From contig NZ_MQTZ01000054.1 of the NCBI RefSeq assembly GCF_001939115.1, positions 1 to 64,000 on the forward strand: 64,000 bases of DNA, read 5' to 3'. Shown here piece after piece: positions 56,257 to 64,000 of this stretch (position 1 is the stretch's first letter; each line of letters begins with the position of its first letter). The translations under genes and the position numbers were made by a program. Source of the DNA: Leptolyngbya sp. 'hensonii'. GTDB lineage: Bacteria; Cyanobacteriota; Cyanobacteriia; GCF-001939115. A model generated the notes under the pieces. That model saw only the letters and a program-made list of their open reading frames with translations, was not told the origin of the DNA and ran no database searches.

Positions 56257-56805
56257 ATGCTTTGTCCGTTCTGTCAACATTCAGAAAATCGTGTGCTGGA
56301 ATCACGCTCAGCGGAAGCAGGGCAGAGCGTGCGACGACGACGAGAGTGTTTAAAGTGCAGTCGGAGATTCACCACCTATGAACGCATAGAGTTTGTACCG
56401 ATCACGGTGATTAAGCGAGATGGGAAGCGGGAATCATTCGATATCTCTAAACTGCTGCGAGGCATGGTGCGGGCCTGCGAAAAAACGGGCATCTCCGCCC
56501 CTCAGCTCGAAAACATTGTCGATGAAATTGAAGCAGAATTGCAACAACGGGCTGTTCGAGAAGTTCTAAGTACGGAAATTGGGGAGTTAGTCCTACGCCA
56601 TTTACAATCTCTGAATGAAGTCGCCTACGTCAGGTTTGCCTCCGTTTATCGCCAATTTCGGGGAATTCGGGACTTTGCAGAAGCGCTGAGCCACCTGCAA
56701 AATCAGGGCAGTCGGTTATCGCCAGAGGAGCACGAGCCGATTGGCGATCCAGAATCATTCCTTTCAGAACCCTTGACCCGCGATCCTTCTGTCACCAAAG
56801 CCTAA
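56257..56805 (+). CDS. nrdR: NrdR transcriptional repressor
   Basis: Represses ribonucleotide reductase genes according to the nucleotide bound by its ATP-cone. Zinc ribbon cysteines are at 3, 6, 31 and 34 (MLCPFC and CLKC), followed by [10 protein letters not shown] and the ATP-cone (about residues 49-139) with [19 protein letters not shown]. The 182 residues include an extra acidic C-terminal tail beyond the usual ~150. It lies upstream of rpsA. Confidence 0.95.
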   Translation: MLCPFCQHSENRVLESRSAEAGQSVRRRRECLKCSRRFTTYERIEFVPITVIKRDGKRESFDISKLLRGMVRACEKTGISAPQLENIVDEIEAELQQRAVREVLSTEIGELVLRHLQSLNEVAYVRFASVYRQFRGIRDFAEALSHLQNQGSRLSPEEHEPIGDPESFLSEPLTRDPSVTKA

Positions 56806-56807
56806 GT

Positions 56808-56897
56808 CTGCTAAGGAATGAGAATTAAATCTAGTGTCAAACGCCTGATTGCCCTCACCCCAACGATTAACTTGATTTAATCCGTGATCCTTAGCAG
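56808..56897. mobile_element. MITE-like element, copy 2
   Basis: Terminal inverted repeats at 56808-56830 and 56875-56897 (18 of 23 matching, outer CTGCTAAGGA perfect). The left ~45 bases closely match 19377-19421 (shared GGAATGAGAATTAAAT, AGTGTCAAAC and CCTGATTGCC). It begins 3 bases after the nrdR stop. At 90 bp it is shorter than the 143-bp copy and lacks its G/C-rich hairpin. Confidence 0.6.
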
Positions 56898-57286
56898 CCT
56901 ATTTCATACTACTGATAATTTTCATAGAGCCAGAAAAGATGGCTAGCCGCCCGATCCCACCTTTCTGACCCAATCAGGAATTCGACTTCAGCCTAATCTA
57001 TCCTCAATTTTTGGCTGAATCTATTGTCTATTAAGGTATGATAGTTCTTCTGGACTTACTGACTCCATCACTCCCGGTAGATCTCCTAGAATAAAACCTG
57101 AGGGGAAACTTAGGGATGTAGGCGTGTGCTGGACATTCTGTAGGCAGAGCCTCCTTTCCAGGAGGCAGGATTGCTATCGTGAAATGTTTACACACTGACG
57201 GATCTACGGGGAGACAGACCCAATTGCGACGCCAGTCAACCACTTTAACTACTAGAGATAGAGAAACTGTCCGGGAAACAACTAGC
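56898..57286. other. Gene-free leader of rpsA
   Basis: About 390 bases between the repeat and rpsA. An in-frame extension of rpsA to GTG 57179 would add 36 basic, unconserved residues and is unlikely. No convincing promoter or structured leader seen. Confidence 0.5.
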
Positions 57287-58264
57287 ATGGTCAATCAGGA
57301 ATTAATCGATATCGGCTTTACCCACGAAGATTTTGCGGCCCTACTGGATAAGTATGACTACCACTTTAGTCCTGGCGATATTGTTGCCGGTACAGTGTTC
57401 AGCCTCGAGCCGAGAGGTGCTCTGATTGACATTGGTGCTAAAACGGCAGCCTATATTCCCATCCAGGAAATGTCCATCAACCGGATCGACAATCCGGAGG
57501 AAGTGCTGCAATCCAACGAAACCCGCGAATTCTTTATCCTGACCGATGAGAATGAAGACGGCCAATTGACCCTTTCTATCCGGCGCATTGAGTACATGAG
57601 GGCCTGGGAAAGGGTACGGCAGTTGCAGGCCGAAGATGCAACGGTCCGTTCCAGTGTTTTTGCCACCAATCGAGGCGGAGCTTTGGTCAGAATCGAAGGG
57701 CTGCGTGGGTTTATTCCTGGCTCCCACATTAGTACCCGCAAACCCAAAGAAGATCTCGTTGGGGAAGAACTGCCCCTCAAGTTCCTTGAGGTCGATGAAG
57801 ATCGGAACCGGCTGGTTCTGAGTCACCGTCGGGCCCTCGTTGAACGCAAGATGAATCGACTGGAAGTTGGAGAAGTCGTTATCGGTACGGTACGGGGCAT
57901 TAAACCTTATGGTGCCTTCATCGATATCGGCGGTGTCAGCGGCTTGCTTCACATTTCCGAAATTTCCCACGATCATATCGACACCCCTCACAGTGTGTTC
58001 AATGTCAATGATGAAGTCAAAGTCATGATTATTGATCTGGATGCTGAGCGGGGCCGAATTTCCCTTTCCACCAAGCAGTTGGAACCGGAACCGGGCGATA
58101 TGGTCAAGAATCCCCAGGTGGTCTACGACAAAGCAGAAGAGATGGCGGCCCGCTATCGCGATCAGGTGCTGTCCAAACAGCAACAGCCTGTCGCTGAAGA
58201 AAGTCCGGTGGGAGAGGATGTTGAAATCCTGGAAGAGGCTCCTTCTGCGATCGATGAAGAATAA
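57287..58264 (+). CDS. rpsA: 30S ribosomal protein S1
   Basis: mRNA-binding ribosomal protein of 325 residues from ATG 57287 (MVNQELIDIGFTHEDFAALL), the normal length for cyanobacterial S1, which has three S1 domains instead of six. The domains lie around residues 28-100 (GDIVAGTVFSLEPRGALIDIG), 115-185 and 195-270 (GEVVIGTVRGIKPYGAFIDIGGVSGLLHISEIS). The C-terminal tail is Glu-rich. The nrdR-rpsA order is common in cyanobacteria. Confidence 0.95.
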   Translation: MVNQELIDIGFTHEDFAALLDKYDYHFSPGDIVAGTVFSLEPRGALIDIGAKTAAYIPIQEMSINRIDNPEEVLQSNETREFFILTDENEDGQLTLSIRRIEYMRAWERVRQLQAEDATVRSSVFATNRGGALVRIEGLRGFIPGSHISTRKPKEDLVGEELPLKFLEVDEDRNRLVLSHRRALVERKMNRLEVGEVVIGTVRGIKPYGAFIDIGGVSGLLHISEISHDHIDTPHSVFNVNDEVKVMIIDLDAERGRISLSTKQLEPEPGDMVKNPQVVYDKAEEMAARYRDQVLSKQQQPVAEESPVGEDVEILEEAPSAIDEE

Positions 58265-58288
58265 GTTCTCTAGGATTGTCTGACTCGA

Positions 58289-59044
58289 TTGGCTACTGTT
58301 TCCTGCGATCATCAGATTTTCCAGAATATCCAGGCGGTTGTCTTTGATAAAGACGGCACTCTGGCTCGTTCTGAATCCTACCTATACCAGGTGGGTTCTC
58401 TCAGGGTAGAACTCCTGGACACCCAAGTTCCAGGAGTTGGCAAACGTCTGGCCCAGGCTTTGGGATTACGTCAGCCTAATTCTCACCCGCCCACTGTTCA
58501 TCCAGCGGGCATTCTGGCGGTTGCCAGTCGTCAGGTAACTGAATTTGCTGCGGCGGCCTATGTCACAGAAACAGGTTGGACCTGGCCAGAGGCCCTAGAT
58601 CTGGTCCAAGCAGCTTTTTCCGAGGCAGAGCTGGTTTTGCAGCCTAAGTCAGCCTATACCCCTTTGATTGAAGGGGTGTTCCAGTTGGTACAACGCTTAT
58701 TCCAGGCTGATATCAGGATGGCGATCGTCTCAGCTGACACCACCGATAATATCTGGGATTTCATCCGGCGTTATGAACTGGATGCCTATGTGCAATTCGC
58801 CGCAGGGGCTGATCAGGAGTTCCAGAAACCTGACCCCCGCCTCCTTTATCAGACCTGCCAAGCCTTAGCCGTTGCTCCAGAACAGACCCTGGTGATTGGA
58901 GATGCCGATACAGACATGAGGATGGCCCGATCGGCCCATGCCGCTGGCGCGATTGGGGTAACCTGGGGTTGGATTGACCCTCCCCAACTTCAGCAGGCCA
59001 CGATCGTCATTCACCACCCCACATCGATGCAGGTGAGGGGGTGA
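58289..59044 (+). CDS. HAD-superfamily phosphatase
   Basis: Phosphatase of 251 residues. Nucleophile motif FDKDGTLARSES near residue 20, motif II IVSADT near residue 145, Lys in KPDPRL and motif IV VIGDADTDMRMA are complete. The cap region is helical, as in PGP/GPH-like members; the substrate is unknown. The start is TTG 58289, since no ATG or GTG fits. It follows rpsA by 24 bases, so the two are probably co-transcribed. The stop overlaps a small hairpin (59041-59058). Confidence 0.85.
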   Translation: MATVSCDHQIFQNIQAVVFDKDGTLARSESYLYQVGSLRVELLDTQVPGVGKRLAQALGLRQPNSHPPTVHPAGILAVASRQVTEFAAAAYVTETGWTWPEALDLVQAAFSEAELVLQPKSAYTPLIEGVFQLVQRLFQADIRMAIVSADTTDNIWDFIRRYELDAYVQFAAGADQEFQKPDPRLLYQTCQALAVAPEQTLVIGDADTDMRMARSAHAAGAIGVTWGWIDPPQLQQATIVIHHPTSMQVRG

Positions 59045-59182
59045 GTTATTTTACTCACTTCCCTTTAGTGCTATGATGTCCTGACTATATAGGAATGCGT
59101 GAGATAATATTTTCTGTTCTGACTCCCGAGCCAGGACAAAAAATGCGTTCTTTAGCCGTCTAGCCAAGAAGGGGTTGAATCC

Positions 59183-60442
59183 TTGTCCCGCCACTATTTT
59201 TTTACTTCCGAGTCTGTTACAGAAGGTCACCCCGATAAAATCTGTGACCAGATTTCCGACACCATATTAGACGCTCTCCTGGCTCAGGATCCCCTCAGTC
59301 GAGTCGCTGCTGAAGTCGTCGTCAACACGGGTCTGGTTCTGATTACTGGCGAGATCACCTCTCAGGCCCACATTAATTATATTGAGCTAGCTCGCCAGAA
59401 AATCGCTGAGATCGGCTATCTTGGGGCTGATAGCGGTTTTTCTGCCCACAGTTGCTCTATTCTGATTGCCCTGGATCGTCAATCTCCTGACATTGCCCAG
59501 GGTGTCGATGCTGCCCACGAAACTCGGGAGCAATCCAGTGAGGAGCGATGGGATGCCATTGGGGCGGGTGACCAGGGTATCATGTTCGGTTTTGCCTGTA
59601 ATGAAACCCCTGAATTGATGCCCCTGCCGATCAGCCTGGCCCATCGCATTTCTCGCCGGTTGTCCGTCGCTCGTAAGACCAACCAGCTTCCCTATCTGCG
59701 TCCAGATGGCAAAACCCAGGTCACCATCCTTTACGAAGATGGTCGTCCCATTGGCATTGATACCATCCTGGTCTCGACCCAGCATGCACCCACGATCGGG
59801 GAGATTACCGATGAAGCTGCGGTTCAGGCCAAGATTAAAGCGGATCTCTGGGAAGTTGTCGTCCTACCCGTCTTTTCTGATCTAGCCATCCAACCCGATG
59901 CCAAAACGCGCTTCCTGGTTAACCCAACTGGTAAGTTCGTTGTGGGCGGTCCCCAGGGCGATGCGGGTCTTACCGGTCGGAAGATTATTGTGGATACCTA
60001 CGGCGGCTATTCCCGCCATGGCGGTGGAGCCTTCTCCGGTAAAGACCCCACCAAGGTAGACCGGAGTGCGGCCTATGCTGCCCGGTATGTGGCCAAGAAT
60101 ATTGTGGCTGCAGGTCTAGCCGAAAAATGTGAGGTTCAGTTCAGCTATGCCATTGGTGTCGCTCGCCCCGTCAGCATCATGGTAGAGACCTTTGGCACTG
60201 GAACCATCGATGACGATCGCCTGCTGGAACTGGTTGTTCAGAACTTTGAACTCCGACCGGCTGGCATTATCGAAACCTTCAACTTACAGAAACTGGTAGC
60301 AGAACGGGGAGGCCGCTTCTATCAGGATGTCGCTGCCTATGGCCACTTTGGTCGCTCTGATCTGGACTTACCCTGGGAGCAAACCGATAAGGCAGAAATT
60401 CTGAAGCAGGCTGCCAGTAAGGTATTGTCCAGCGCGGTTTAA
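59183..60442 (+). CDS. metK: S-adenosylmethionine synthetase
   Basis: Makes S-adenosylmethionine from methionine and ATP. The 419 residues include [14 protein letters not shown], the signature [10 protein letters not shown], and the ATP loop [19 protein letters not shown]. The start is TTG 59183, with AAGAAGGGG 8-10 bases before it, and a TAG at 59153 closes the frame upstream. I saw no SAM riboswitch in the short leader (59045-59182). Confidence 0.95.
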   Translation: MSRHYFFTSESVTEGHPDKICDQISDTILDALLAQDPLSRVAAEVVVNTGLVLITGEITSQAHINYIELARQKIAEIGYLGADSGFSAHSCSILIALDRQSPDIAQGVDAAHETREQSSEERWDAIGAGDQGIMFGFACNETPELMPLPISLAHRISRRLSVARKTNQLPYLRPDGKTQVTILYEDGRPIGIDTILVSTQHAPTIGEITDEAAVQAKIKADLWEVVVLPVFSDLAIQPDAKTRFLVNPTGKFVVGGPQGDAGLTGRKIIVDTYGGYSRHGGGAFSGKDPTKVDRSAAYAARYVAKNIVAAGLAEKCEVQFSYAIGVARPVSIMVETFGTGTIDDDRLLELVVQNFELRPAGIIETFNLQKLVAERGGRFYQDVAAYGHFGRSDLDLPWEQTDKAEILKQAASKVLSSAV

Positions 60443-60460
60443 TTAAGTTCAAGCTATTTT

Positions 60461-60491
60461 GCACCGTACCTTCATTCGGGAGGTATGGTGC
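60461..60491. terminator. Bidirectional hairpin between convergent genes
   Basis: GCACCGTACCT (60461-60471) pairs with AGGTATGGTGC (60481-60491) over 11 bp with one G-U pair and a 9-base loop, between the metK stop and the convergent gene stop. No strong T-run follows on either strand. Confidence 0.5.
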
Positions 60492-60889
60492 TAGGCGTCC
60501 TGCATGATTTCTGGTAACAAGGTTATGGCTTGACGATCCCCAGGCATTTGGGGCCAGGGCCTGTGCATTTCCCCGGCTGCCATATTCCCGCCATCGGCAT
60601 GCTCCCAATTCAGCGTTCCATCTTTCCCGATCGGGATGGGATGGTTGGCCCGAACATAATGATAGAGCATCGGCCAGAATTCTACGGTCCGGCCATCCTG
60701 ATGGCGAACGATCACCGCCCCATCATTGGTTCTGGCCTGACAGATCGGACACACAGCAAAAGAGCGAATGATGCAAGGCTCCACGACCACTTTGCCGGAT
60801 GGACTGGTGATGCGATCGGCAAAAGGAAGATCAGGGTTTTGATAGGGATCCAGTTGTGCAACCTGGAGGACCGCTGCTGCTAACGTCAT
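60491..60889 (-). CDS. Conserved small cyanobacterial protein
   Basis: A 132-residue soluble protein from ATG 60889 (MTLAAAVLQVAQLDPYQ). A single CPICQA motif (two Cys) lies mid-protein and RTNDGAVIVRHQDGRTVEFWPMLYHYVRANHPI follows; no second Cys pair is present, so a full zinc finger is unlikely. The frame continues to 61042 upstream, overlapping the acetyltransferase, but the upstream part looks non-coding. Family not recognised. Confidence 0.7.
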   Translation of the reverse strand: MTLAAAVLQVAQLDPYQNPDLPFADRITSPSGKVVVEPCIIRSFAVCPICQARTNDGAVIVRHQDGRTVEFWPMLYHYVRANHPIPIGKDGTLNWEHADGGNMAAGEMHRPWPQMPGDRQAITLLPEIMQDA

Positions 60890-60917
60890 CGTTTTCCCTC
60901 GAACTCGGAGAGAGGAC

Positions 60918-61433
60918 TCAGGGGCATTGAACACTCGGTAACTGATAGAAGATGAGGGATAAGGAATACCCAAAAATGGAAAACTCACTTTCAGAATGCT
61001 CGACAAACCCCCGGCGTTCATAGAAGCTCCGCGCTTTGGCATTCATGGCTTCTACTGCAACCATGACCGTTCGCAACCCCATCTTCTGCACCGCATGCAA
61101 ACCCAGGTCAACGAGGGCCGTTCCAATACCAACCCCTTGATTCTCGGGCATGATGTGGATGCGAGACAATTCAGCGACCCCATTTAATCGGCAGACAAAC
61201 TGAGCAAATCCGATAATCTGCTCCTCGGCCTCGGCGACGAGAAATACGGATTGGCCAGAGGTAATCGCAACCTGGAGGGCCGGGGTAGAGTACCAGGTCG
61301 CGATCGCCTGGGCCTGCACCTCATCCGGGATAATGCCCTCATAGGTATGGACCCAGCTTTGATGCGCAATCTTCTGGATTGCGGCAATATCTGTAAGCGT
61401 AGCAGGCCGGATCCGACTCAGGACTGAACTCAT
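60918..61433 (-). CDS. GNAT-family N-acetyltransferase
   Basis: Acetyltransferase of 171 residues from ATG 61433 (MSSVLSRIRPATLTD), set by GGAGGA upstream; an in-frame extension to 61559 is unlikely. Motif A region LSRIHIMPENQGVGIGTALVDLGLHA (with Q-G-x-G-x-G/A) and motif B VEAMNAKARSFYERRGF are clear. The first residues (IRPATLTDIAAIQKIAHQSW) are typical of GNAT proteins. Acceptor unknown. It is 28 bases upstream of the preceding-numbered minus-strand gene. Confidence 0.9.
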   Translation of the reverse strand: MSSVLSRIRPATLTDIAAIQKIAHQSWVHTYEGIIPDEVQAQAIATWYSTPALQVAITSGQSVFLVAEAEEQIIGFAQFVCRLNGVAELSRIHIMPENQGVGIGTALVDLGLHAVQKMGLRTVMVAVEAMNAKARSFYERRGFVEHSESEFSIFGYSLSLIFYQLPSVQCP

Positions 61434-61652
61434 GGTTGAACGTCCTCCTGCTTCCAACATACAGACAATTTCAGCGAGATAGAAGGGGGCAGGGACGTGC
61501 CCCCTAGGGTCTATGCCGCTGAAAACTGCTGTCATTGATCGGAGGTTGGGTTGGTTCAACCCTGGTTATCCACAATCTCAGGCCCTCTTCCCGGCAGTTA
61601 TGGTCACACCATTCATAATGGGAGTAGTTGAGTATTCTCTTCTAGCTTGTTT

Positions 61653-63752
61653 ATGACAGTGACTGCAGAACGTATCGATAATCCCCTTCTGATCGGTAAA
61701 GGCTTACCCCCCTTCGATCGCATCCTCCCTGAACACATTGTCCCAGCGATCACCCAATTGCTGACTGAGATGGACGAGGACCTGGCCCATTTGGAGGCAG
61801 ATATGACCCCCACCTGGGCAGGGTTGATGGAACCCTTGCAACATTTGGAGGAACGGCTGAGCTGGAGTTGGGGCGTGGTCAGCCACCTGATGGGGGTGAA
61901 GAACAGCCCCGAACTGCGGCAAGCTTATGAAACCATGCAGCCGGAGGTGGTCAAATTCTGGACCCGTCTAAGCCAGAGTCCAGTGCTGTACCAGGGCTAT
62001 AAAGCCTTGCGAGACGGAGATAACTGGAACTCCCTGGATGAGAGCCAGCAACGGATTATTCGATCGGCCATTCGGGATGCAGAACTCTCCGGAGTGGGGC
62101 TGGAAGGAGAAACACGAGAACAATTCAATGCCATTCAACTGGAACTGGCCGAATTATCCACTCGCTTTTCCAACCATGTGTTGGACGCCACCAAGGCCTT
62201 CAGCCTCACCCTGACCCAACGGGAAGAGGTAGAAGGTCTACCTCCCAGCCTGCTAGCTCTGGCAGCTCAGGCCGCCCGAGCTGCTGGTCAGGAGTCCGCA
62301 ACTCCAGAATCTGGTCCCTGGCGAATCACGCTGGATTTCCCCAGCTATGGGCCATTGATGCAGCACAGCCGCCGCCGAGAATTACGGGAACAGGTCTATC
62401 GGGCTTTCATCAGCCGCGCTGCCAGTGGGGATCTGGATAACAAGCCCCTGATCGATCGCATCCTGATTTTGCGTCAACAAATGGCTGCCCTACTGGGTTA
62501 TGCCAGTTATGCTGATCTGCGCCTAACTGAACGGATGGCCCCCAATGTGGCTGCGGTGGAAACCCTGCTGGAGCAACTGCGGCAGGCCAGCTACAATGCA
62601 GCTCTGGGTGAACTGGAAGACTTGCAGGCTTTCGTTCGAGAGCAGGATCCGGAAGCAGCTCAGGCCCTCTGCCACTGGGATCTGGCCTTCTGGTCTGAAC
62701 GGCAGCGGGAAGAAAGATTTGCCTTCAATGCCGAAGAATTACGCCCCTATTTCCCCCTGGAACAGGTCCTGTCCGGGCTATTTAACCTGGCCCAGCAGTT
62801 GTTTGGCGTCACGATCACGCCAGCCGACGGGCTGGCATCCGTCTGGCATCCTGAGGTGCGCTACTTTCGTGTTGCGGATGAAACTGGTGCCGCGATCGCC
62901 TACTTCTACTTGGACCCTTACAGCCGTCCAGCGGAAAAACGGGGAGGAGCGTGGATGGATGTCTGTTTGAATCGGGGTCAGGTTGGCACAGGTGATCAGA
63001 TCGCCATCCGGTTGCCAGTTGCCTACCTGGTCTGCAATCAGACCCCCCCTATAGACGACAAGCCCAGCCTGATGACCTTCACAGAAGTCGAAACCCTATT
63101 CCACGAATTCGGCCACGGGCTCCAGCACATGCTGACGCGAGTCAACTACTCCAGGGCAGCAGGTATCTCGAATATTGAGTGGGATGCCGTCGAGTTGCCC
63201 AGCCAATTTATGGAGAACTGGTGCTATCACCGGTCCACCCTCTTCCGCCTCGGTCGCCATTATGAAACAGGTGAACCCCTGCCCGAGCATTACTATCAGA
63301 AACTCCTGGCCGCCCGAACCTACATGAGTGGGACTGCCATGTTGCGACAGATCCACTTCAGTCTGGTCGATCTGGAACTGCACCACCGCTACCAGCCCGG
63401 TGGGTCGGAGACCCCCTTTCAGGTGCGCGATCGGCTGGCCCAAACCACCACTGTTTTGCCCCCTCTGCCAGAAGATGCCTTCCTCTGTGGCTTCGGCCAC
63501 ATCTTTGCGGGGGGATATGCCGCAGGCTACTACAGCTACAAATGGGCGGAAGTTCTGAGTGCTGATGCTTTCTCCGCCTTTGAGGAGGCCGGTTTAGAGG
63601 ACGAGGCCGCCCTCTCCCAGGTAGGGCACCGTTTCCGGGAGACGGTCCTAGCGCTGGGGGGCGGTCAGCACCCGATGGAGGTCTTCAAAGCCTTCCGAGG
63701 ACGGGAACCCGATACAACCGCTCTGTTACGTCATTACGGTCTGGCAGCCTAA
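61653..63752 (+). CDS. prlC: M3-family oligopeptidase A
   Basis: Zinc metallopeptidase that degrades short peptides, including cleaved signal peptides, in the cytoplasm. The 699 residues start at ATG 61653; a TTG two codons earlier is possible. The zinc motif HEFGH (in ETLFHEFGHGLQHM) is near residue 484 and the third ligand is expected in the following NIEWDAVELPSQFMENW block. PDGLASVWHPEV-like and GYYSYKWAEVLSADAF blocks also fit the family. Confidence 0.92.
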   Translation: MTVTAERIDNPLLIGKGLPPFDRILPEHIVPAITQLLTEMDEDLAHLEADMTPTWAGLMEPLQHLEERLSWSWGVVSHLMGVKNSPELRQAYETMQPEVVKFWTRLSQSPVLYQGYKALRDGDNWNSLDESQQRIIRSAIRDAELSGVGLEGETREQFNAIQLELAELSTRFSNHVLDATKAFSLTLTQREEVEGLPPSLLALAAQAARAAGQESATPESGPWRITLDFPSYGPLMQHSRRRELREQVYRAFISRAASGDLDNKPLIDRILILRQQMAALLGYASYADLRLTERMAPNVAAVETLLEQLRQASYNAALGELEDLQAFVREQDPEAAQALCHWDLAFWSERQREERFAFNAEELRPYFPLEQVLSGLFNLAQQLFGVTITPADGLASVWHPEVRYFRVADETGAAIAYFYLDPYSRPAEKRGGAWMDVCLNRGQVGTGDQIAIRLPVAYLVCNQTPPIDDKPSLMTFTEVETLFHEFGHGLQHMLTRVNYSRAAGISNIEWDAVELPSQFMENWCYHRSTLFRLGRHYETGEPLPEHYYQKLLAARTYMSGTAMLRQIHFSLVDLELHHRYQPGGSETPFQVRDRLAQTTTVLPPLPEDAFLCGFGHIFAGGYAAGYYSYKWAEVLSADAFSAFEEAGLEDEAALSQVGHRFRETVLALGGGQHPMEVFKAFRGREPDTTALLRHYGLAA

Positions 63753-63827
63753 GCTACGGCACAAAGTCAGGGAGATAGCCCCCTGTACTCTATCTTCCTG
63801 ACTGATTGATGTCGATCGTCCCCTACT

Positions 63828-64000
63828 ATGGTTGTGAACAATTTTCTCAGTCGGTTTGGGCCTGAAATTCTCCAGCGATCCTCAGAGCACTTGTTTCTGG
63901 TCGGCACTTCTCTGGGTATCGCCATTTTGATCGGGATTCCTCTGGGTATTCTGGTGACTCGCCAGCCCCTCCTGAGTAAACCTGTGATTGGGCTGGCCAA
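63828..64000 (+). CDS. Osmoprotectant-type ABC permease, 3' end outside window
   Basis: ATG 63828 opens 57 codons that run off the window. The residues (FGPEILQRSSEHLFLVGTSL, then IGIPLGILVTRQP) match the start of ProW/OpuCB permeases, in which a Glu-His motif precedes the first membrane helix and PLGILVTR follows it. Many cyanobacterial members are fused to a substrate-binding domain at the C-terminus, which is not visible here. It may partner the ATPase at 12251. Confidence 0.75.
   Translation, partial: MVVNNFLSRFGPEILQRSSEHLFLVGTSLGIAILIGIPLGILVTRQPLLSKPVIGLA

Noticed and set aside
57341-58312. Minus-strand frame of 323 residues across rpsA
   Set aside because: It is antisense to a certain S1 gene and has no recognisable domain.
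59045-59182. SAM riboswitch before metK
   Set aside because: The leader is short, and I could not find the kink-turn, pseudoknot or conserved core of known SAM riboswitches.
1-64000. CRISPR array, prophage or defence island
   Set aside because: No spaced direct repeats of CRISPR length, integrase, phage structural genes or recognised defence genes were seen.

Overview
The window is chromosomal DNA of a cyanobacterium. It carries psbB and psbT of photosystem II, the alkane genes ado and aar, the fbp-tal-zwf-opcA sugar cluster, and many HIP1 octamers (GCGATCGC, for example at 9922-9929, 15372-15379 and 17542-17549). A HetZ homologue points to a filamentous lineage. No nif genes, phycobilisome genes, phage genes, transposase genes or CRISPR array are visible, so whether the organism makes heterocysts cannot be told from here.

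Layout. 1-7 kb: the end of an unrecognised protein, the tmk-holB replication pair, a small conserved protein, an FHA protein and a copper-type P-ATPase. 7-13.8 kb: lexA with a candidate operator, an AmpG-type permease, an acetyltransferase, a HEAT-repeat protein, two response regulators, an osmoprotectant-type ABC ATPase and a PRTase-like gene behind a start-less gene remnant. 13.9-19.3 kb: a family 5 solute-binding lipoprotein, an MFS transporter, a Thr/Asn-rich secreted protein and a GAF-GGDEF membrane protein. 19.5-26.3 kb: fbp-tal-zwf-opcA-cobB on the minus strand, that is, oxidative pentose phosphate enzymes, the OpcA activator of G6PDH and a corrin amidation enzyme. 26.6-33.3 kb: a Usp-like protein, a gene-free stretch of about 1 kb rich in tandem repeats, a Ski2-like helicase, a Cys-rich secreted protein and NurA. 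33.7-38.2 kb: folE, an SDR, then ado-aar-accA.

38.4-49.2 kb: conserved cyanobacterial proteins, a glycosyltransferase, an adenosine deaminase-like enzyme, tRNA-Leu(UAG), a lipoprotein with a partner gene, a HetZ homologue upstream of a channel-like membrane protein, a Sua5/YciO protein, LarC and a 2TM protein. 49.4-64 kb: proS, a secreted protein, a tandem ArsA-type ATPase, psbB-psbT, nrdR, rpsA, a HAD phosphatase, metK, two small minus-strand genes, an M3 oligopeptidase and the start of an osmoprotectant ABC permease.

Most of the window is housekeeping. The functional groups are carbon flow through the oxidative pentose phosphate pathway, alkane production tied to fatty acid supply, DNA replication and repair (tmk, holB, lexA, nurA, nrdR) and photosystem II core supply. 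I found no convincing undescribed multi-gene system. The least explained items are a MITE-like repeat pair, an AT-rich repeat translated inside the P-ATPase, a palindromic operator between the 2TM gene and proS, a decayed gene upstream of the PRTase-like protein, the HetZ/channel-like pair, and a hairpin flanked by direct repeats upstream of the helicase.
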